The notes below the pieces were generated by a model, which did not search any database, was not told the DNA's origin, and saw nothing but the letters and a program-made list of their open reading frames with translations. Below are positions 7,115 to 14,713 of a stretch of DNA of 32,561 nucleotides, piece by piece. The position numbers and the translations under genes are program-made. Each line of letters starts with the position of its first letter. Within the stretch, counting starts at the first letter, position 1. Source of the stretch: Bacteroidota bacterium (lineage in GTDB: Bacteria > Bacteroidota > Bacteroidia > Chitinophagales > Saprospiraceae); assembly GCA_029561355.1 (NCBI GenBank), contig JAKQJD010000135.1, forward strand, positions 1 through 32,561. Reading direction: 5' to 3'.

Positions 7115-9040
7115 ATGGGATTTCAAAAAGTAAACACGTTAGACAACAAAAATGAAATGCAGCATTTCGTGCGCAGTCTGCTCGACGACGTGCAGGCATT
7201 CGAGTACATGCTGGAACACGACTGGTTCGAAAGTGACATTATCCGCATCGGGGCCGAGCAGGAAATGTGTCTGGTACACAACAAAACTTTTAAGCCGGCA
7301 ACCATCAACATGGAGGTACTGGAACACCTCAAAGGGCACGACTGGTGTGTGACCGAACTGGCTAAATTCAACCTGGAAACGAATCTGAGCCCGCGCGAAT
7401 TCACCGGCGACTGCCTGAGCCAACTGGAAGCCGAAAACCTCAAGTACCTGGCCATTATCCAGAAGGTACTCGACGGTTTCGATGCCAGTATTATCCTCTG
7501 CGGCATTCTGCCTACCCTGCGCAAGCACGACCTGGAAATGCACAACCTCACGCCGAAGGACCGGTATTTTGCGCTCATGGCGGCTATCCAGAAACACCTC
7601 CTGGGCACTTCTTTCGAATTGCGCGTGGAAGGTGTCGACGAATTGCTGGTGAAGCACGACTCGCCGCTGCTGGAAGCCTGCAACACGAGTTTCCAGGTGC
7701 ACCTACAGGTGACGCCCAACGACTTCGTGAAAATGTACAACATCTCGCAGGTGCTGGCAGCGCCCATCATCGCGATTTCCGCCAACTCGCCGCTCGTTTT
7801 CGGGCGCCGGCTCTGGCATGAAACGCGCATCGCACTGTTCCAGCAGAGCCTCGACACGCGCACCACGGCCGATCACATGCGTGAACGGCTGCCGAGGGTC
7901 AATTTCGGGTCGGGCTGGCTTCGCGGCGACATCACGCAGATTTACAAGGAAGATATCAGCCGCTTCCGCGTATTGCTGGCAGGCGCTATCGAGGAAGATT
8001 CGCTGGATATGGTGCGCCAGGGCATCACGCCCAAACTGCGCGCCCTGCAAATCCACAATTCCACGGTGTACCGCTGGAATCGCCCCTGCTACGGCATTTC
8101 TCCGAACGGAAAGCCGCACCTCCGCATCGAGAACCGTGTGATGCCTTCCGGGCCTACTACCGTCGACGAAGTGGCCAATGCCGCTTTCTGGCTCGGCTGT
8201 ATGGTCGCCATGGGGGATAAATACGACGACATTACCAAACACATCGACTTCGTCGATACGCGCGACAACTTCCTGAAATCGGCCAAATTTGGCATCGATA
8301 CTACTTTCTCGTGGTTGAAGGACAAAAAAGTGCCGGTTACAGACCTGATCCTTCAGGAACTGTTGCCTATGGCGCGCGAAGGTCTTAAAATGAGAAAAGT
8401 AAAAACAGCGGACATCACCAAATATCTGGATATCATCGAAGCACGTGCCCGGGAACACAAAACCGGCGCACGCTGGGCACTGCGCACCTTTACCGCGCTG
8501 AAAAAGGAAGTGACCAACGATGAAGCCGTCACCGCCATCACTGCCGCTATTGTGAAAAATCAAAAGCAAAACAAACCGGTACACACCTGGGAGGAAGGCA
8601 CCGCCGCCGACCTCGAAAACTGGCAACCAACTAAGATCAAGGTGGAAGAGTTCATGTCGACCGACCTGTTTACGGTGCAGAAAGACGACCTGATCGAACT
8701 GGTAGCCGAGATCCTCGACTGGCGCCGCATCCGCTATATGCCCGTGGAAGACCGCAAAGGAGAACTGACCGGCCTTATTTCCAGCCGCATGCTCCTGCGC
8801 CATTTTTCACGCCGCAACCAACTGGACGACAATGTTCCCGTTCAGGTAAAGGATATCATGATCGTAAAACCGGTCACGGTTACGCCTGATACCAACATCA
8901 TGGAAGCCATGAATAAAATGCGTACGCACAACATCGGCTGTTTGCCTGTTGTGAAAGACAAGGAACTTGTCGGTATCATTACGGAAATGGATTTTCTGCG
9001 GATCACCAGCCGCCTGATGGAAAGGCTTGAAAAACAGTAA
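7115..9040 (+). CDS. GCS2-family carboxylate-amine ligase with C-terminal CBS pair
   Basis: A 641-residue cytoplasmic protein. Residues about 15-440 form a glutamate-cysteine-ligase type 2 (COG2170, glutamine-synthetase-like) domain, with IGAEQEMCLV (45-54) and ELAKFNLETN (81-90) supplying the acidic metal/ATP residues. Family members join an amine to a carboxylate with ATP. Two CBS domains follow (about 510-570 and 578-635; EEFMSTDLFTV and VKDIMIVKPVTVTPD mark their starts). They commonly bind adenine nucleotides and suggest energy-state control. Two features argue against routine glutathione synthesis: no gshB-like gene is present, and the CBS pair is not part of the classic enzyme. The substrate is unknown. 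The neighbouring GNAT starts 2 bp after the stop, so the two are almost certainly one transcript. The ATG at 7115 follows a promoter-like sequence. Confidence 0.9.
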   Translation: MGFQKVNTLDNKNEMQHFVRSLLDDVQAFEYMLEHDWFESDIIRIGAEQEMCLVHNKTFKPATINMEVLEHLKGHDWCVTELAKFNLETNLSPREFTGDCLSQLEAENLKYLAIIQKVLDGFDASIILCGILPTLRKHDLEMHNLTPKDRYFALMAAIQKHLLGTSFELRVEGVDELLVKHDSPLLEACNTSFQVHLQVTPNDFVKMYNISQVLAAPIIAISANSPLVFGRRLWHETRIALFQQSLDTRTTADHMRERLPRVNFGSGWLRGDITQIYKEDISRFRVLLAGAIEEDSLDMVRQGITPKLRALQIHNSTVYRWNRPCYGISPNGKPHLRIENRVMPSGPTTVDEVANAAFWLGCMVAMGDKYDDITKHIDFVDTRDNFLKSAKFGIDTTFSWLKDKKVPVTDLILQELLPMAREGLKMRKVKTADITKYLDIIEARAREHKTGARWALRTFTALKKEVTNDEAVTAITAAIVKNQKQNKPVHTWEEGTAADLENWQPTKIKVEEFMSTDLFTVQKDDLIELVAEILDWRRIRYMPVEDRKGELTGLISSRMLLRHFSRRNQLDDNVPVQVKDIMIVKPVTVTPDTNIMEAMNKMRTHNIGCLPVVKDKELVGIITEMDFLRITSRLMERLEKQ

Positions 9041-9042
9041 GT

Positions 9043-9468
9043 ATGCTTGAAATTCGTGTGCTGACCCAGAAACCGGACATGGAACCGCTTTATCCATTGA
9101 TCCGCCAACTCAGCCCGGGCGTACCGGAAGAACGTTATGTGCACTTTCTGGACGATATGCTCGCCCATGGGTACCGTATGGCCGCCGTATTTGAAGACGG
9201 CGCGTGTATCGGATTATCCGGCTTTTGGGTCAGCACCAAAATTTACAGCGGCCGCTATATGGAACTCGACAACGTCGTGATCGATGCAGCGCACCGTTCG
9301 CGCGGCATTGGCAAAATGCTGTACGATTTCCTGCTCGATATCGCCCTTCAGGAAGGTTGCGAAATCATTATGCTGGATGCTTACCTGGAAAATGAAAAAG
9401 CCCACGCTTTTTATGAACGCGAAGGCTTTGTGAAACGGGGATACCACTTTCTTAATAGGATTAAGTGA
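9043..9468 (+). CDS. GNAT family N-acetyltransferase
   Basis: A 141-residue protein with the GNAT fold. The acetyl-CoA pyrophosphate loop is RSRGIGKML (about 86-94), preceded by the beta4 strand MELDNVVID, and the C-terminal AHAFYEREGFVKRGYHF is the typical beta6-7 end of the family. The acceptor substrate cannot be predicted. The start codon lies 2 bp after the stop of the GCS2-CBS gene, so translational coupling is likely, and the enzyme probably acts on the same metabolite or on the ligase product (inference). A palindromic element begins about ten bases after its stop. Confidence 0.9.
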   Translation: MLEIRVLTQKPDMEPLYPLIRQLSPGVPEERYVHFLDDMLAHGYRMAAVFEDGACIGLSGFWVSTKIYSGRYMELDNVVIDAAHRSRGIGKMLYDFLLDIALQEGCEIIMLDAYLENEKAHAFYEREGFVKRGYHFLNRIK

Positions 9469-9478
9469 GTTGTGAGTG

Positions 9479-9746
9479 TATAGGTTTATGAGTTTATGGG
9501 TTTATAGGTTTATAGGTTTATAGGTTTATAAGGTTTATAGGTTTATAAGGTTTATAAGGGTTGATAAGGTTGATAAGATTGATAAGGGTTGATAAGGGTT
9601 GATATTCAACCGCTAGAAAAAAGAAGAATATATTCACTTATCGAGCCGCTGAATATCAACCTCATCAACCCTTATCAACCTTATCAACCTTATCAACCTA
9701 TAAACCTATAAACCTATAAACCTATAAACTCATAAACCCATAACCC
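9479..9746. repeat. Palindromic element E3, composite of two word families
   Basis: The element fills the gap between two convergent genes and ends at the stop codon of the right-hand one. The outer arms are tandem GGTTTATAG words (9479-9560) and CCTATAAA words (about 9697-9740). The inner arms are GGTTGATAA words (about 9558-9600) and TTATCAACC words (about 9661-9697). The core is GGTTGATATTCAACCGCT (9597-9614) facing AGCCGCTGAATATCAACC (9644-9661). The CCGCT part is in direct rather than inverted orientation, unlike in E1 and E4. Confidence 0.92.
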
Positions 9747-10052
9747 TCAAAGGCTTATCCCCTGCACCAGCAGCCGCTTCCATTCCGGGTGCTTTTTAAC
9801 GTAGGCAGCCACAAACGGGCACAACGGCACCAGTTTCAGGTTGTTTTCTTCCATGTATCGCAGGGTTTTCTCCACAATGGCATTTCCGACGCCCTTGCCC
9901 TCCAGCGCAGGCGGCACTTCCGTGTGGGTGAGAAACATGCGGTCTTTTTGTAAATCGTATTCGATTTTGGCTTTTATGTTGTCGACCACCAGTTCGAACT
10001 GGCGCGACACCTCATTGTTTGTCAAGGGGATATCTTCGAATATGGCTTCCAT
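9747..10052 (-). CDS. Small GNAT-like acetyltransferase (COG2388/NATD1 type)
   Basis: A 101-residue minimal GNAT. VPPALEGKGVGNAIVEKTLRYM (about 47-68) has the acetyl-CoA loop in the EGKGVG form of the COG2388 family, and the C-terminal LKLVPLCPFVAAYVKKHPEW is the hallmark ending of that family (P-x-C-P/S-F-x-x-x-Y-x-x-x-H-P-E). These proteins are widespread, with unknown acceptors. The stop codon touches element E3 and the start lies about 60 bp from element E4, so the gene is bracketed by two elements with the same core. The function beyond the fold is not assignable. Confidence 0.88.
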   Translation of the reverse strand: MEAIFEDIPLTNNEVSRQFELVVDNIKAKIEYDLQKDRMFLTHTEVPPALEGKGVGNAIVEKTLRYMEENNLKLVPLCPFVAAYVKKHPEWKRLLVQGISL

Positions 10053-10110
10053 ATGCTGTTTTTTTAGACTTGAAAGGTAAGTAAACAGGGAATGAGGGGT
10101 GAGGGTTTAT

Positions 10111-10278
10111 GAGGTTGATAAGGTTGATAAGGTTGATGAGGGTTGATGAGGGTTGATGAGGGTTGATATTTAGCCGCTCGATAGAGAATAGATTACTCTT
10201 TTTTTCGAGCGGCTAAATATCAACCCTTATCAACCCTTATCAACCCTTATCAACCCTTATCAACCTTATCAACCTTAT
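10111..10278. repeat. Palindromic element E4 (GGTTGATAA words, GCCGCTCGA core)
   Basis: The left arm (10112-10160) has several GGTTGATAA or GGTTGATGA words. The core 10161-10181 pairs perfectly over 21 bp with 10205-10225. The right arm (10226-10278) has TTATCAACC words. The loop is about 23 nt and T-rich near its end. The core differs from E1 only by ATTTAG for ATTCAG, changed in both arms, which is a compensatory pair. Confidence 0.93.
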
Positions 10279-10282
10279 CAAT

Positions 10283-10318
10283 AAAAAAAAATGCCGGACG
10301 CATGGGGCGCCCGGCATT
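10283..10318 (-). terminator. Rho-independent terminator of the PA2169-like gene
   Basis: On the minus strand AATGCCGG pairs with CCGGCATT around a GC-rich loop and is followed by a run of eight or more T residues. It lies about 65 bp downstream of the stop at 10381 and abuts element E4. That a normal terminator is present next to E4 argues against E4 being needed for termination here. Confidence 0.85.
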
Positions 10319-10380
10319 CAAATAAAGATATGTTTATGGGATTATATGGGAAATGGGAGCGTATGTAATAACCGGCCTGC

Positions 10381-10851
10381 TTAACCGATTTTTTCGTGTG
10401 CGCTGGCGTACATTTCCATGGTTTTGTGCGCGGCTTGCAATTTGGCTTTCTGGTTGGTAATTTCCAGACGATGGTCATCGGGAAGGTGTGAGTTCGTTGC
10501 AAGTGCATCTTCATATGCATCGATGGCGGCTTTTTCGCCAAAAACGCAGGAATTGATGATGCTTTCGCGGTCGTGAGCGGTTACGGCGGATTTTACGTCC
10601 ATCCATACCCGGTACACTTTACCTCTCACGGTGGAGTCTTCTGCGGGCTCCTGGCCCAGGGCGCGCACCTGCTGTTGCCAGTGGGTGATATAACCCCGGC
10701 TTACATCGGCATATTCCCGGAAAATTGCTTTCAGGTCGATATCGATGTTTTCAGCCTCCGATGCTGCCTTTTCATATCCGTAAACGCGGTCGAAATTAAT
10801 GCGGATAAGTTCGTTGAGAGTATCCGCAAGCGCTTCATTATTGTTCTGCAT
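10381..10851 (-). CDS. PA2169-family four-helix-bundle protein (DUF2383)
   Basis: A 156-residue, all-helical, ferritin-like protein. The N-terminal ALADTLNELIRINFDRVYGYEKAA and central VWMDVKSAVTAHDRESIINSCVFGEKAAIDAYEDAL match the PA2169/DUF2383 pattern, in which E/D-x-x-Y helices resemble a degenerate rubrerythrin-like bundle. The family is often found with stress genes; its biochemical role is not known. The sigma factor gene lies 61 bp upstream on the same strand with no terminator between, so the sigma factor and this protein are probably co-transcribed and it may belong to that regulon (inference). Confidence 0.88.
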   Translation of the reverse strand: MQNNNEALADTLNELIRINFDRVYGYEKAASEAENIDIDLKAIFREYADVSRGYITHWQQQVRALGQEPAEDSTVRGKVYRVWMDVKSAVTAHDRESIINSCVFGEKAAIDAYEDALATNSHLPDDHRLEITNQKAKLQAAHKTMEMYASAHEKIG

Positions 10852-10912
10852 GTCAAAAAAATTTAAAATTAATTAAGGTTTAAGAGCGAGTTCGGGATTT
10901 TTTGCCGGCGTT

Positions 10913-11500
10913 TCAGCACGTCTGGTGAATGTGTAAATCATGCGGAAGAATGCGCCTCAATTCCTGGATAGCATTACGCAGTCTGGTTTTGATGGTGCCC
11001 AGCGGTATGCCGAGTTCTTCCACAATTTCCGAGTGCGTGTAGCCCTGGAAATAATATTTTTGCAGGAGGGTCAGGTGTTTTTCGTTCATTCTTTTGAGCA
11101 GGTCCGGTACGCCGATACCGTCATATGTATTGGACTCATTTACCGTTTTATGCGCAGCACTTTCCAGGCTGAGCATATTGGCAGCGCTTTTAAAGTGCTG
11201 GTTCCGGGTGGCATCGATGGCAGTGTTACGGGCGATGCTGGTAATCCAGGTAAAAAGCCCGCTTTTTGAGGAATCATAATTGGCCCGGTACTTCCAAACC
11301 TTGCAGAAAGTGTCCTGCAATACGGTAGAAGCCACATCCGAAGATTTCACGATCCGGATTGCGATGCTGTACACTACCCCTCCGTATAAATCGTAGAGGT
11401 CGGCAATAACCGTTTGGTCCTCGTTTTTAAGTTTTTCTGTCAGGGAGAATTTTTGGGATTCGGACAGCGTCGTGGATACGGAAGATGCTATTTTCGGCAT
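10913..11500 (-). CDS. ECF-type RNA polymerase sigma factor
   Basis: A 195-residue sigma-70 family protein with only regions 2 and 4. Region 2 covers LYDLYGGVVYSIAIRIV through LFTWITSIARNTAIDATR (core and -10 binding), and region 4 covers LLQKYYFQGYTHSEIVEELGIPLGTIKTRLRNA (helix-turn-helix for the -35-like element). The anti-sigma factor that often follows such genes is missing: the downstream gene encodes the PA2169 protein. Regulation is therefore either by an unlinked anti-sigma or by transcription. A region-4 linker longer than usual (SLESAAHKTVNESNTYDGIGV) separates the domains. The likely role is a stress regulon that could include the nearby YtxH, DUF1328 and PA2169 genes, inferred from context only. 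Confidence 0.93.
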   Translation of the reverse strand: MPKIASSVSTTLSESQKFSLTEKLKNEDQTVIADLYDLYGGVVYSIAIRIVKSSDVASTVLQDTFCKVWKYRANYDSSKSGLFTWITSIARNTAIDATRNQHFKSAANMLSLESAAHKTVNESNTYDGIGVPDLLKRMNEKHLTLLQKYYFQGYTHSEIVEELGIPLGTIKTRLRNAIQELRRILPHDLHIHQTC

Positions 11501-11810
11501 GATTGGTTGCTATTTTGGTGTTCTTCAGACCACCTTTCGGATGCACTGAAATAAGATAAGAATATCAACTTATCAAAAAACGGATGCCAGCCCGGCAAGC
11601 CCGGCAAAACACTCAAAATGAGGAATTATTTCCACGCATACAACGGGCTAATTCGCCTCACCCCACAGCAGAACCTGCCCTGCGGCACTTCTATTCAGAG
11701 ATCCGGCCCGTTTCGAACCGGCAAATAAGAGGCATGTCTTTTTATAAAATATGTTGTTACAACGCTGCATTGTAACAGCAATTCTCCTATTTTTTAAAAA
11801 TGATAAGACG
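11501..11810. other. Divergent intergenic region upstream of the sigma factor
   Basis: This 310 bp gap lies between the ECF sigma gene (-) and the small hydrophilic gene (+). It contains AATATCAACTTATCA near 11560, which looks like a single decayed arm of the GGTTGATAA family, and the operator-like inverted repeat at 11756-11776. No convincing protein is encoded. Confidence 0.5.
11756..11776. promoter_or_regulatory. Operator-like inverted repeat GTTACAA-N7-TTGTAAC
   Basis: A perfect 7 bp inverted repeat with a 7 bp spacer, 35 bp before the start codon at 11811. The size and position suit a dimeric regulator binding site. No regulator can be named. Confidence 0.5.
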
Positions 11811-12026
11811 ATGAAAAACAATCAATTGGATAAGAATAAAAAAGAAGACCATCCGGAAACGACCGGCAAACTGCCCGTACTTACACCCGACGGTAAAAAA
11901 GAGAACCGGGATGTAAAAGAAGAGGAAACACCGGATGCCGATCAGCATGCCGTTACCCCGAAACAACCGCTGTACGAAGACAAAACAGAAGCCTACTACA
12001 GAAAAAAACAGCAGCCGAAACGCTGA
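11811..12026 (+). CDS. Small hydrophilic protein of unknown function
   Basis: The 71-residue product (MKNNQLDKNKKEDHPE start) is almost entirely charged and polar, with no membrane segment and a basic end (YYRKKQQPKR). It is probably disordered. The ATG at 11811 is preferred over upstream in-frame starts, which would add a hydrophobic stretch overlapping the inverted repeat at 11756. It lies 23 bp before the FAD oxidoreductase gene and is probably co-transcribed with it. Small, hydrophilic, disordered proteins of this kind are common in Bacteroidota stress loci; no named family is recognised. Confidence 0.65.
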   Translation: MKNNQLDKNKKEDHPETTGKLPVLTPDGKKENRDVKEEETPDADQHAVTPKQPLYEDKTEAYYRKKQQPKR

Positions 12027-12049
12027 CCACCTGCCTTTCCCACCAACTT

Positions 12050-13282
12050 ATGGATTTACATTCCGCTTACCCCTTCTGGATGATTAAGGAAGGTATACTC
12101 GGCTCTTTTCCCAAACTGCACGATTGCACAAAGGCCGAAGTGGTCGTAGTGGGCGCCGGCATAACAGGCGCACTGATTGCCCACCGGCTCTGCGAAGCGG
12201 GCATCGACGTCGTGGTATTGGAAAAAAGGCATGTCGCTCACGGCAGCACGTCGGCCAGCACGGCCATGCTCCAGTACGAGATCGATATTCCGCTGTTCGA
12301 CCTCTCCCAAAAAATAGGGAAAAAGAAAGCCGTTCGGGCCTACCGGATTTGTTCGGACGCGATCGATGAAATCGGGCGCATTTCCAAACCTTTCGGCGAT
12401 CAGGCCGATTTTCAGAAACTTCCCAGTCTGTATTACGCCAGTTATGCGCACCACGACCGCGACATTATTCAGCCGGAATTTAAAGCGCGCAAGTCGGCAG
12501 GTTTCGAGGTCAGCCTGCTGTCCGAATCCGATATCCGGAAAGAATACGGGTTTTCGGCCGCGTCCGCCATCCGTTCGGCGCAGGGAGGCCATGTGAATCC
12601 GTATAAACTGTGCCATCACCTGCTGGCGGATGCGCAAAAAAAAGGCGCCCGGATTTACGATTCCATAGAAATCACCCGCATCGAACAAAATGGAGATGAA
12701 GTACAGTTATGGTCCGGCGAAGGACTCGAAATCAAAGCGCGTCACGTGATCGTGGCCTGCGGATACGAATCGCAGCGCTACCTGCCTGTTCCGGTGACGC
12801 TTTTTAATGCCAGTTACGCTATAGTCAGCACGCCACTGGACGAAAAGCACGTATGGAAAGACAATGCGTTGGTGTGGGAAACCAAAACGCCTTACCTGTA
12901 CATGCGAACGACGGCAGACCGGCGGATTATTGTAGGGGGACGGGATGAACGCACCGCAGATCCTGCACGGCGCGACAGCCTGCTTCCTTTCAAAAAACTG
13001 CAACTGGAAAACGATTTCAGGCGCTTGTTCCCCGGCATTCCTTTCGATACGGATTTTGCCTGGGCAGGCGTATTTGGCGAAACGGAGGACGGATTGCCAT
13101 ACATCGGCAGTTACGACCAGGATCGTATTCATTACGCCATGAATTACGGCGGCAACGGCATTACTTTCAGCGTGGCTGCCGCCCATATCCTGACCGATGC
13201 CGTGCGAGGTAAAAAGAACGCGGATGCCGCTCTTTTTTCATTCGACAGGTTAAAAAAAGTGCGAAAACCGGGCGGCTGGTAA
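12050..13282 (+). CDS. FAD-dependent amine oxidoreductase (DAO/DadA-like family)
   Basis: A 410-residue flavoprotein. The Rossmann dinucleotide loop VVVVGAGITGALIAHRL (31-47; G35, G37, G40) is followed by the ribose-binding acidic end VVVLEKR. The RHVIVACGYE and C-terminal GLPYIGSYDQ...NYGGNGITFS regions fit the DAO superfamily (D-amino-acid oxidase, glycine oxidase, DadA). Such enzymes oxidise a C-N bond of an amino acid or amine. The substrate is unknown. There is no signal peptide, so it acts in the cytoplasm. It overlaps no gene and ends 4 bp before the long palindrome E5. Confidence 0.88.
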   Translation: MDLHSAYPFWMIKEGILGSFPKLHDCTKAEVVVVGAGITGALIAHRLCEAGIDVVVLEKRHVAHGSTSASTAMLQYEIDIPLFDLSQKIGKKKAVRAYRICSDAIDEIGRISKPFGDQADFQKLPSLYYASYAHHDRDIIQPEFKARKSAGFEVSLLSESDIRKEYGFSAASAIRSAQGGHVNPYKLCHHLLADAQKKGARIYDSIEITRIEQNGDEVQLWSGEGLEIKARHVIVACGYESQRYLPVPVTLFNASYAIVSTPLDEKHVWKDNALVWETKTPYLYMRTTADRRIIVGGRDERTADPARRDSLLPFKKLQLENDFRRLFPGIPFDTDFAWAGVFGETEDGLPYIGSYDQDRIHYAMNYGGNGITFSVAAAHILTDAVRGKKNADAALFSFDRLKKVRKPGGW

Positions 13283-13286
13283 GTAT

Positions 13287-13483
13287 AAACGGCTTGTAAG
13301 CGAAACCCGGAATATGTAACTCATCCGAGGGTGCATTTCAAATTGTCGCACCGGAATAGTCATCCGATGACTCCAAGTCATCGGATGACTATTCCGGTGC
13401 GACAATTTGAAATGTACCCCTCATCCGATGACTTGAAGTCATCGGATGAGTTACATATTCCGGGTTTCGCTTACAAGCCGTTT
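13287..13483. repeat. Nested long palindrome E5, about 197 bp
   Basis: The outer arms are 13287-13328 and 13442-13483, near-perfect over about 42 bp. An inner palindrome (about 13329-13423) is nearly perfect over 44 bp around a 2-nt centre, next to AAGTCATCGGATGACT. An extra copy of the central CTCATCCGATGACTT hairpin is inserted in the right arm (about 13424-13442). It lies between convergent genes, 4 bp after the stop of the FAD oxidoreductase. It has no GGTTGATAA words and is much longer than a terminator stem needs to be. Confidence 0.93.
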
Positions 13484-13488
13484 AGCAT

Positions 13489-13523
13489 AAAAAAGCCGTT
13501 ACCGAATTACTTCGGTAACGGCC
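13489..13523 (-). terminator. Rho-independent terminator of the two-TM protein gene
   Basis: On the minus strand GCCGTTACCGAA pairs with TTCGGTAACGGC around a short loop and is followed by a T run. It lies about 60 bp after the stop at 13585. Confidence 0.85.
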
Positions 13524-13584
13524 GCCAAATTTCACTTTGCACTTTATCTGTAACTATTCTATCACTAACTAAATATATGGTTCA

Positions 13585-13806
13585 TTATTTGCGATTTTTG
13601 GAAGCGAGCATAGCGCCCCCTCCAATAATTCCGATCGCTGCAATGACATAATATATTGTAGTGTTTTGTCCGGGTTTTTTGTTGTCATTTTTAATTTCCA
13701 CATCGCCTATTTCGAGAAGTGTTTTTTCTTCATCGTGGCGAGTGAGCGCATACGCTCCGGAAATTATACCTACTACAACGAGAATGATTCCTACTATTCG
13801 GTTCAT
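13585..13806 (-). CDS. Small two-TM membrane protein (DUF3185-like)
   Basis: The 73-residue product has one hydrophobic helix at residues 3-21 (RIVGIILVVVGIISGAYAL), a charged loop (TRHDEEKTLLEIGDVEIKND), and a second helix at about 50-67 (TIYYVIAAIGIIGGGAML), ending KNRK. The MNRIVGIILVVVGI start resembles DUF3185 proteins, which have unknown roles and often sit beside YtxH, CsbD or DUF1328 stress genes. The gene precedes a terminator (13489-13523) and follows the DUF1328 gene by about 80 bp on the same strand, so the two may be one transcript. Confidence 0.8.
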   Translation of the reverse strand: MNRIVGIILVVVGIISGAYALTRHDEEKTLLEIGDVEIKNDNKKPGQNTTIYYVIAAIGIIGGGAMLASKNRK

Positions 13807-13887
13807 GGTAAAAGTTGGTTGATTTCGTGCGCTATCATGTGAAAGCGCAAAATTGTGTGTGTTCGTTTTCGGGGCGATTTACACTTT

Positions 13888-14061
13888 TCAACGATTGCCT
13901 CCCAATATGCGCTTGCCTACCAGAAGGGTAACCACGAACAGAATCAGGAACAGTACGAAAAGGAATTTTGCAATGGATGCGGAACCGGCAGCAATACCGC
14001 CAAATCCGAGGACTCCTGCAATAATGGCTATGATGAAAAACGTGACAGACCAGCGTAGCAT
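13888..14061 (-). CDS. DUF1328 (YtjA-family) small membrane protein
   Basis: A 57-residue protein read directly from the minus strand: ATG at 14061, TGA at 13888-13890. It begins [20 protein letters not shown], continues [20 protein letters not shown] and ends [11 protein letters not shown]. The pattern of RW start, GFGGIA-A motif between two membrane helices and basic end is that of the YtjA/DUF1328 family, whose members are typically just over 50 residues. Function is unknown; members are often stress-induced. Together with the next gene downstream it belongs to the group of small membrane stress proteins around the sigma factor. Confidence 0.92.
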   Translation of the reverse strand: MLRWSVTFFIIAIIAGVLGFGGIAAGSASIAKFLFVLFLILFVVTLLVGKRILGGNR

Positions 14062-14305
14062 AACGAGAGAGTTTAGAGTTCGAAAGAAATAGGGTTGCTT
14101 AACGTGTTATGCTATGTTCAAAAAAATCCGATGCCAGTCTTTTTTCTCATTTTATTGTGGATTTTTGGGGAAAACCAGCCACCGGTGGGGCGAAACACTC
14201 CTTATACGTTGCTACAGTAAGGGGGTACATAAATTTATCCGGTTCTTGTAGTAATCTCGATAACTGCAAGCGTTGCTATTCATCGCTGCCCAAATGCCAT
14301 TTCTT

Positions 14306-14491
14306 ATGCGTATCCTCATTCATTTTTTCATTGTTATCATATTCGGTCTTCTTTTGCGCGAAGACCCCAAACCGGTCTCTTCCACAGCCATGGACACTGT
14401 TCCATCCGATTCCTTACAAATGCCGCAAGTACGGGATTCCACACGCCTTCAGAACTCGATGCCTTCCGGTCAGGAATGGGCGAGGCGTTAA
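14306..14491 (+). CDS. Possible small membrane-anchored protein
   Basis: A 61-residue reading frame begins MRILIHFFIVIIFGLLLRED and then becomes polar (SSTAMDTVPSDSLQMPQVRD). An N-terminal hydrophobic segment followed by a disordered tail is plausible for a real small protein, but no family is recognised and the frame is short. The 652 bp around it (14062-14713) contains no other credible gene apart from the terminator at its right end. Confidence 0.35.
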   Translation: MRILIHFFIVIIFGLLLREDPKPVSSTAMDTVPSDSLQMPQVRDSTRLQNSMPSGQEWARR

Positions 14492-14650
14492 ATCGTGTTC
14501 GGGATTTTTTTACCGGGCATCAAAGTGGCTTTTTCAGATTTTTTCATTTAAAAAGTCACCGCTATGCGTATGAAAATATGCGTAAGACAGACAAAAAATC
14601 CATCTTTTCAAGCGCCGACACAAATGCCGGACACGCTCTAACGGGCATAA

Positions 14651-14690
14651 AAAAAATGGATCGTGCCGAAAACCGGCCGATCCATTTTTA
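14651..14690 (-). terminator. Rho-independent terminator of the YtxH gene
   Basis: On the minus strand AAATGGATCGG pairs with a matching CGATCCATTT around a GC-rich loop, followed by a run of about eight T residues. It lies 25-60 bp after the stop at 14714. Confidence 0.85.
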
Positions 14691-14713
14691 TCAATACATT
14701 GGTGTTTTTCTGG

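Noticed and set aside
7703-8803. 366-codon open frame antisense to the GCS2-CBS gene
   Set aside because: A shadow of the conserved ligase domain; no start context or recognisable fold.
7115-9040. Calling the GCS2 protein gshA/glutamate-cysteine ligase
   Set aside because: It has a CBS pair, no gshB is nearby, and COG2170 members have varied or unknown substrates.
9479-10278. Tandem GGTTGATAA words considered as a CRISPR array
   Set aside because: Words are 8-10 bp, contiguous and without spacers, and are mirrored as inverted arms; no cas genes are near.
14109-14573. 154-codon frame upstream of the YtxH gene
   Set aside because: Composition is Cys-, Ser- and Phe-rich without a domain, and it runs across sequences that look non-coding; only the shorter 14306-14491 frame is kept, at low confidence.
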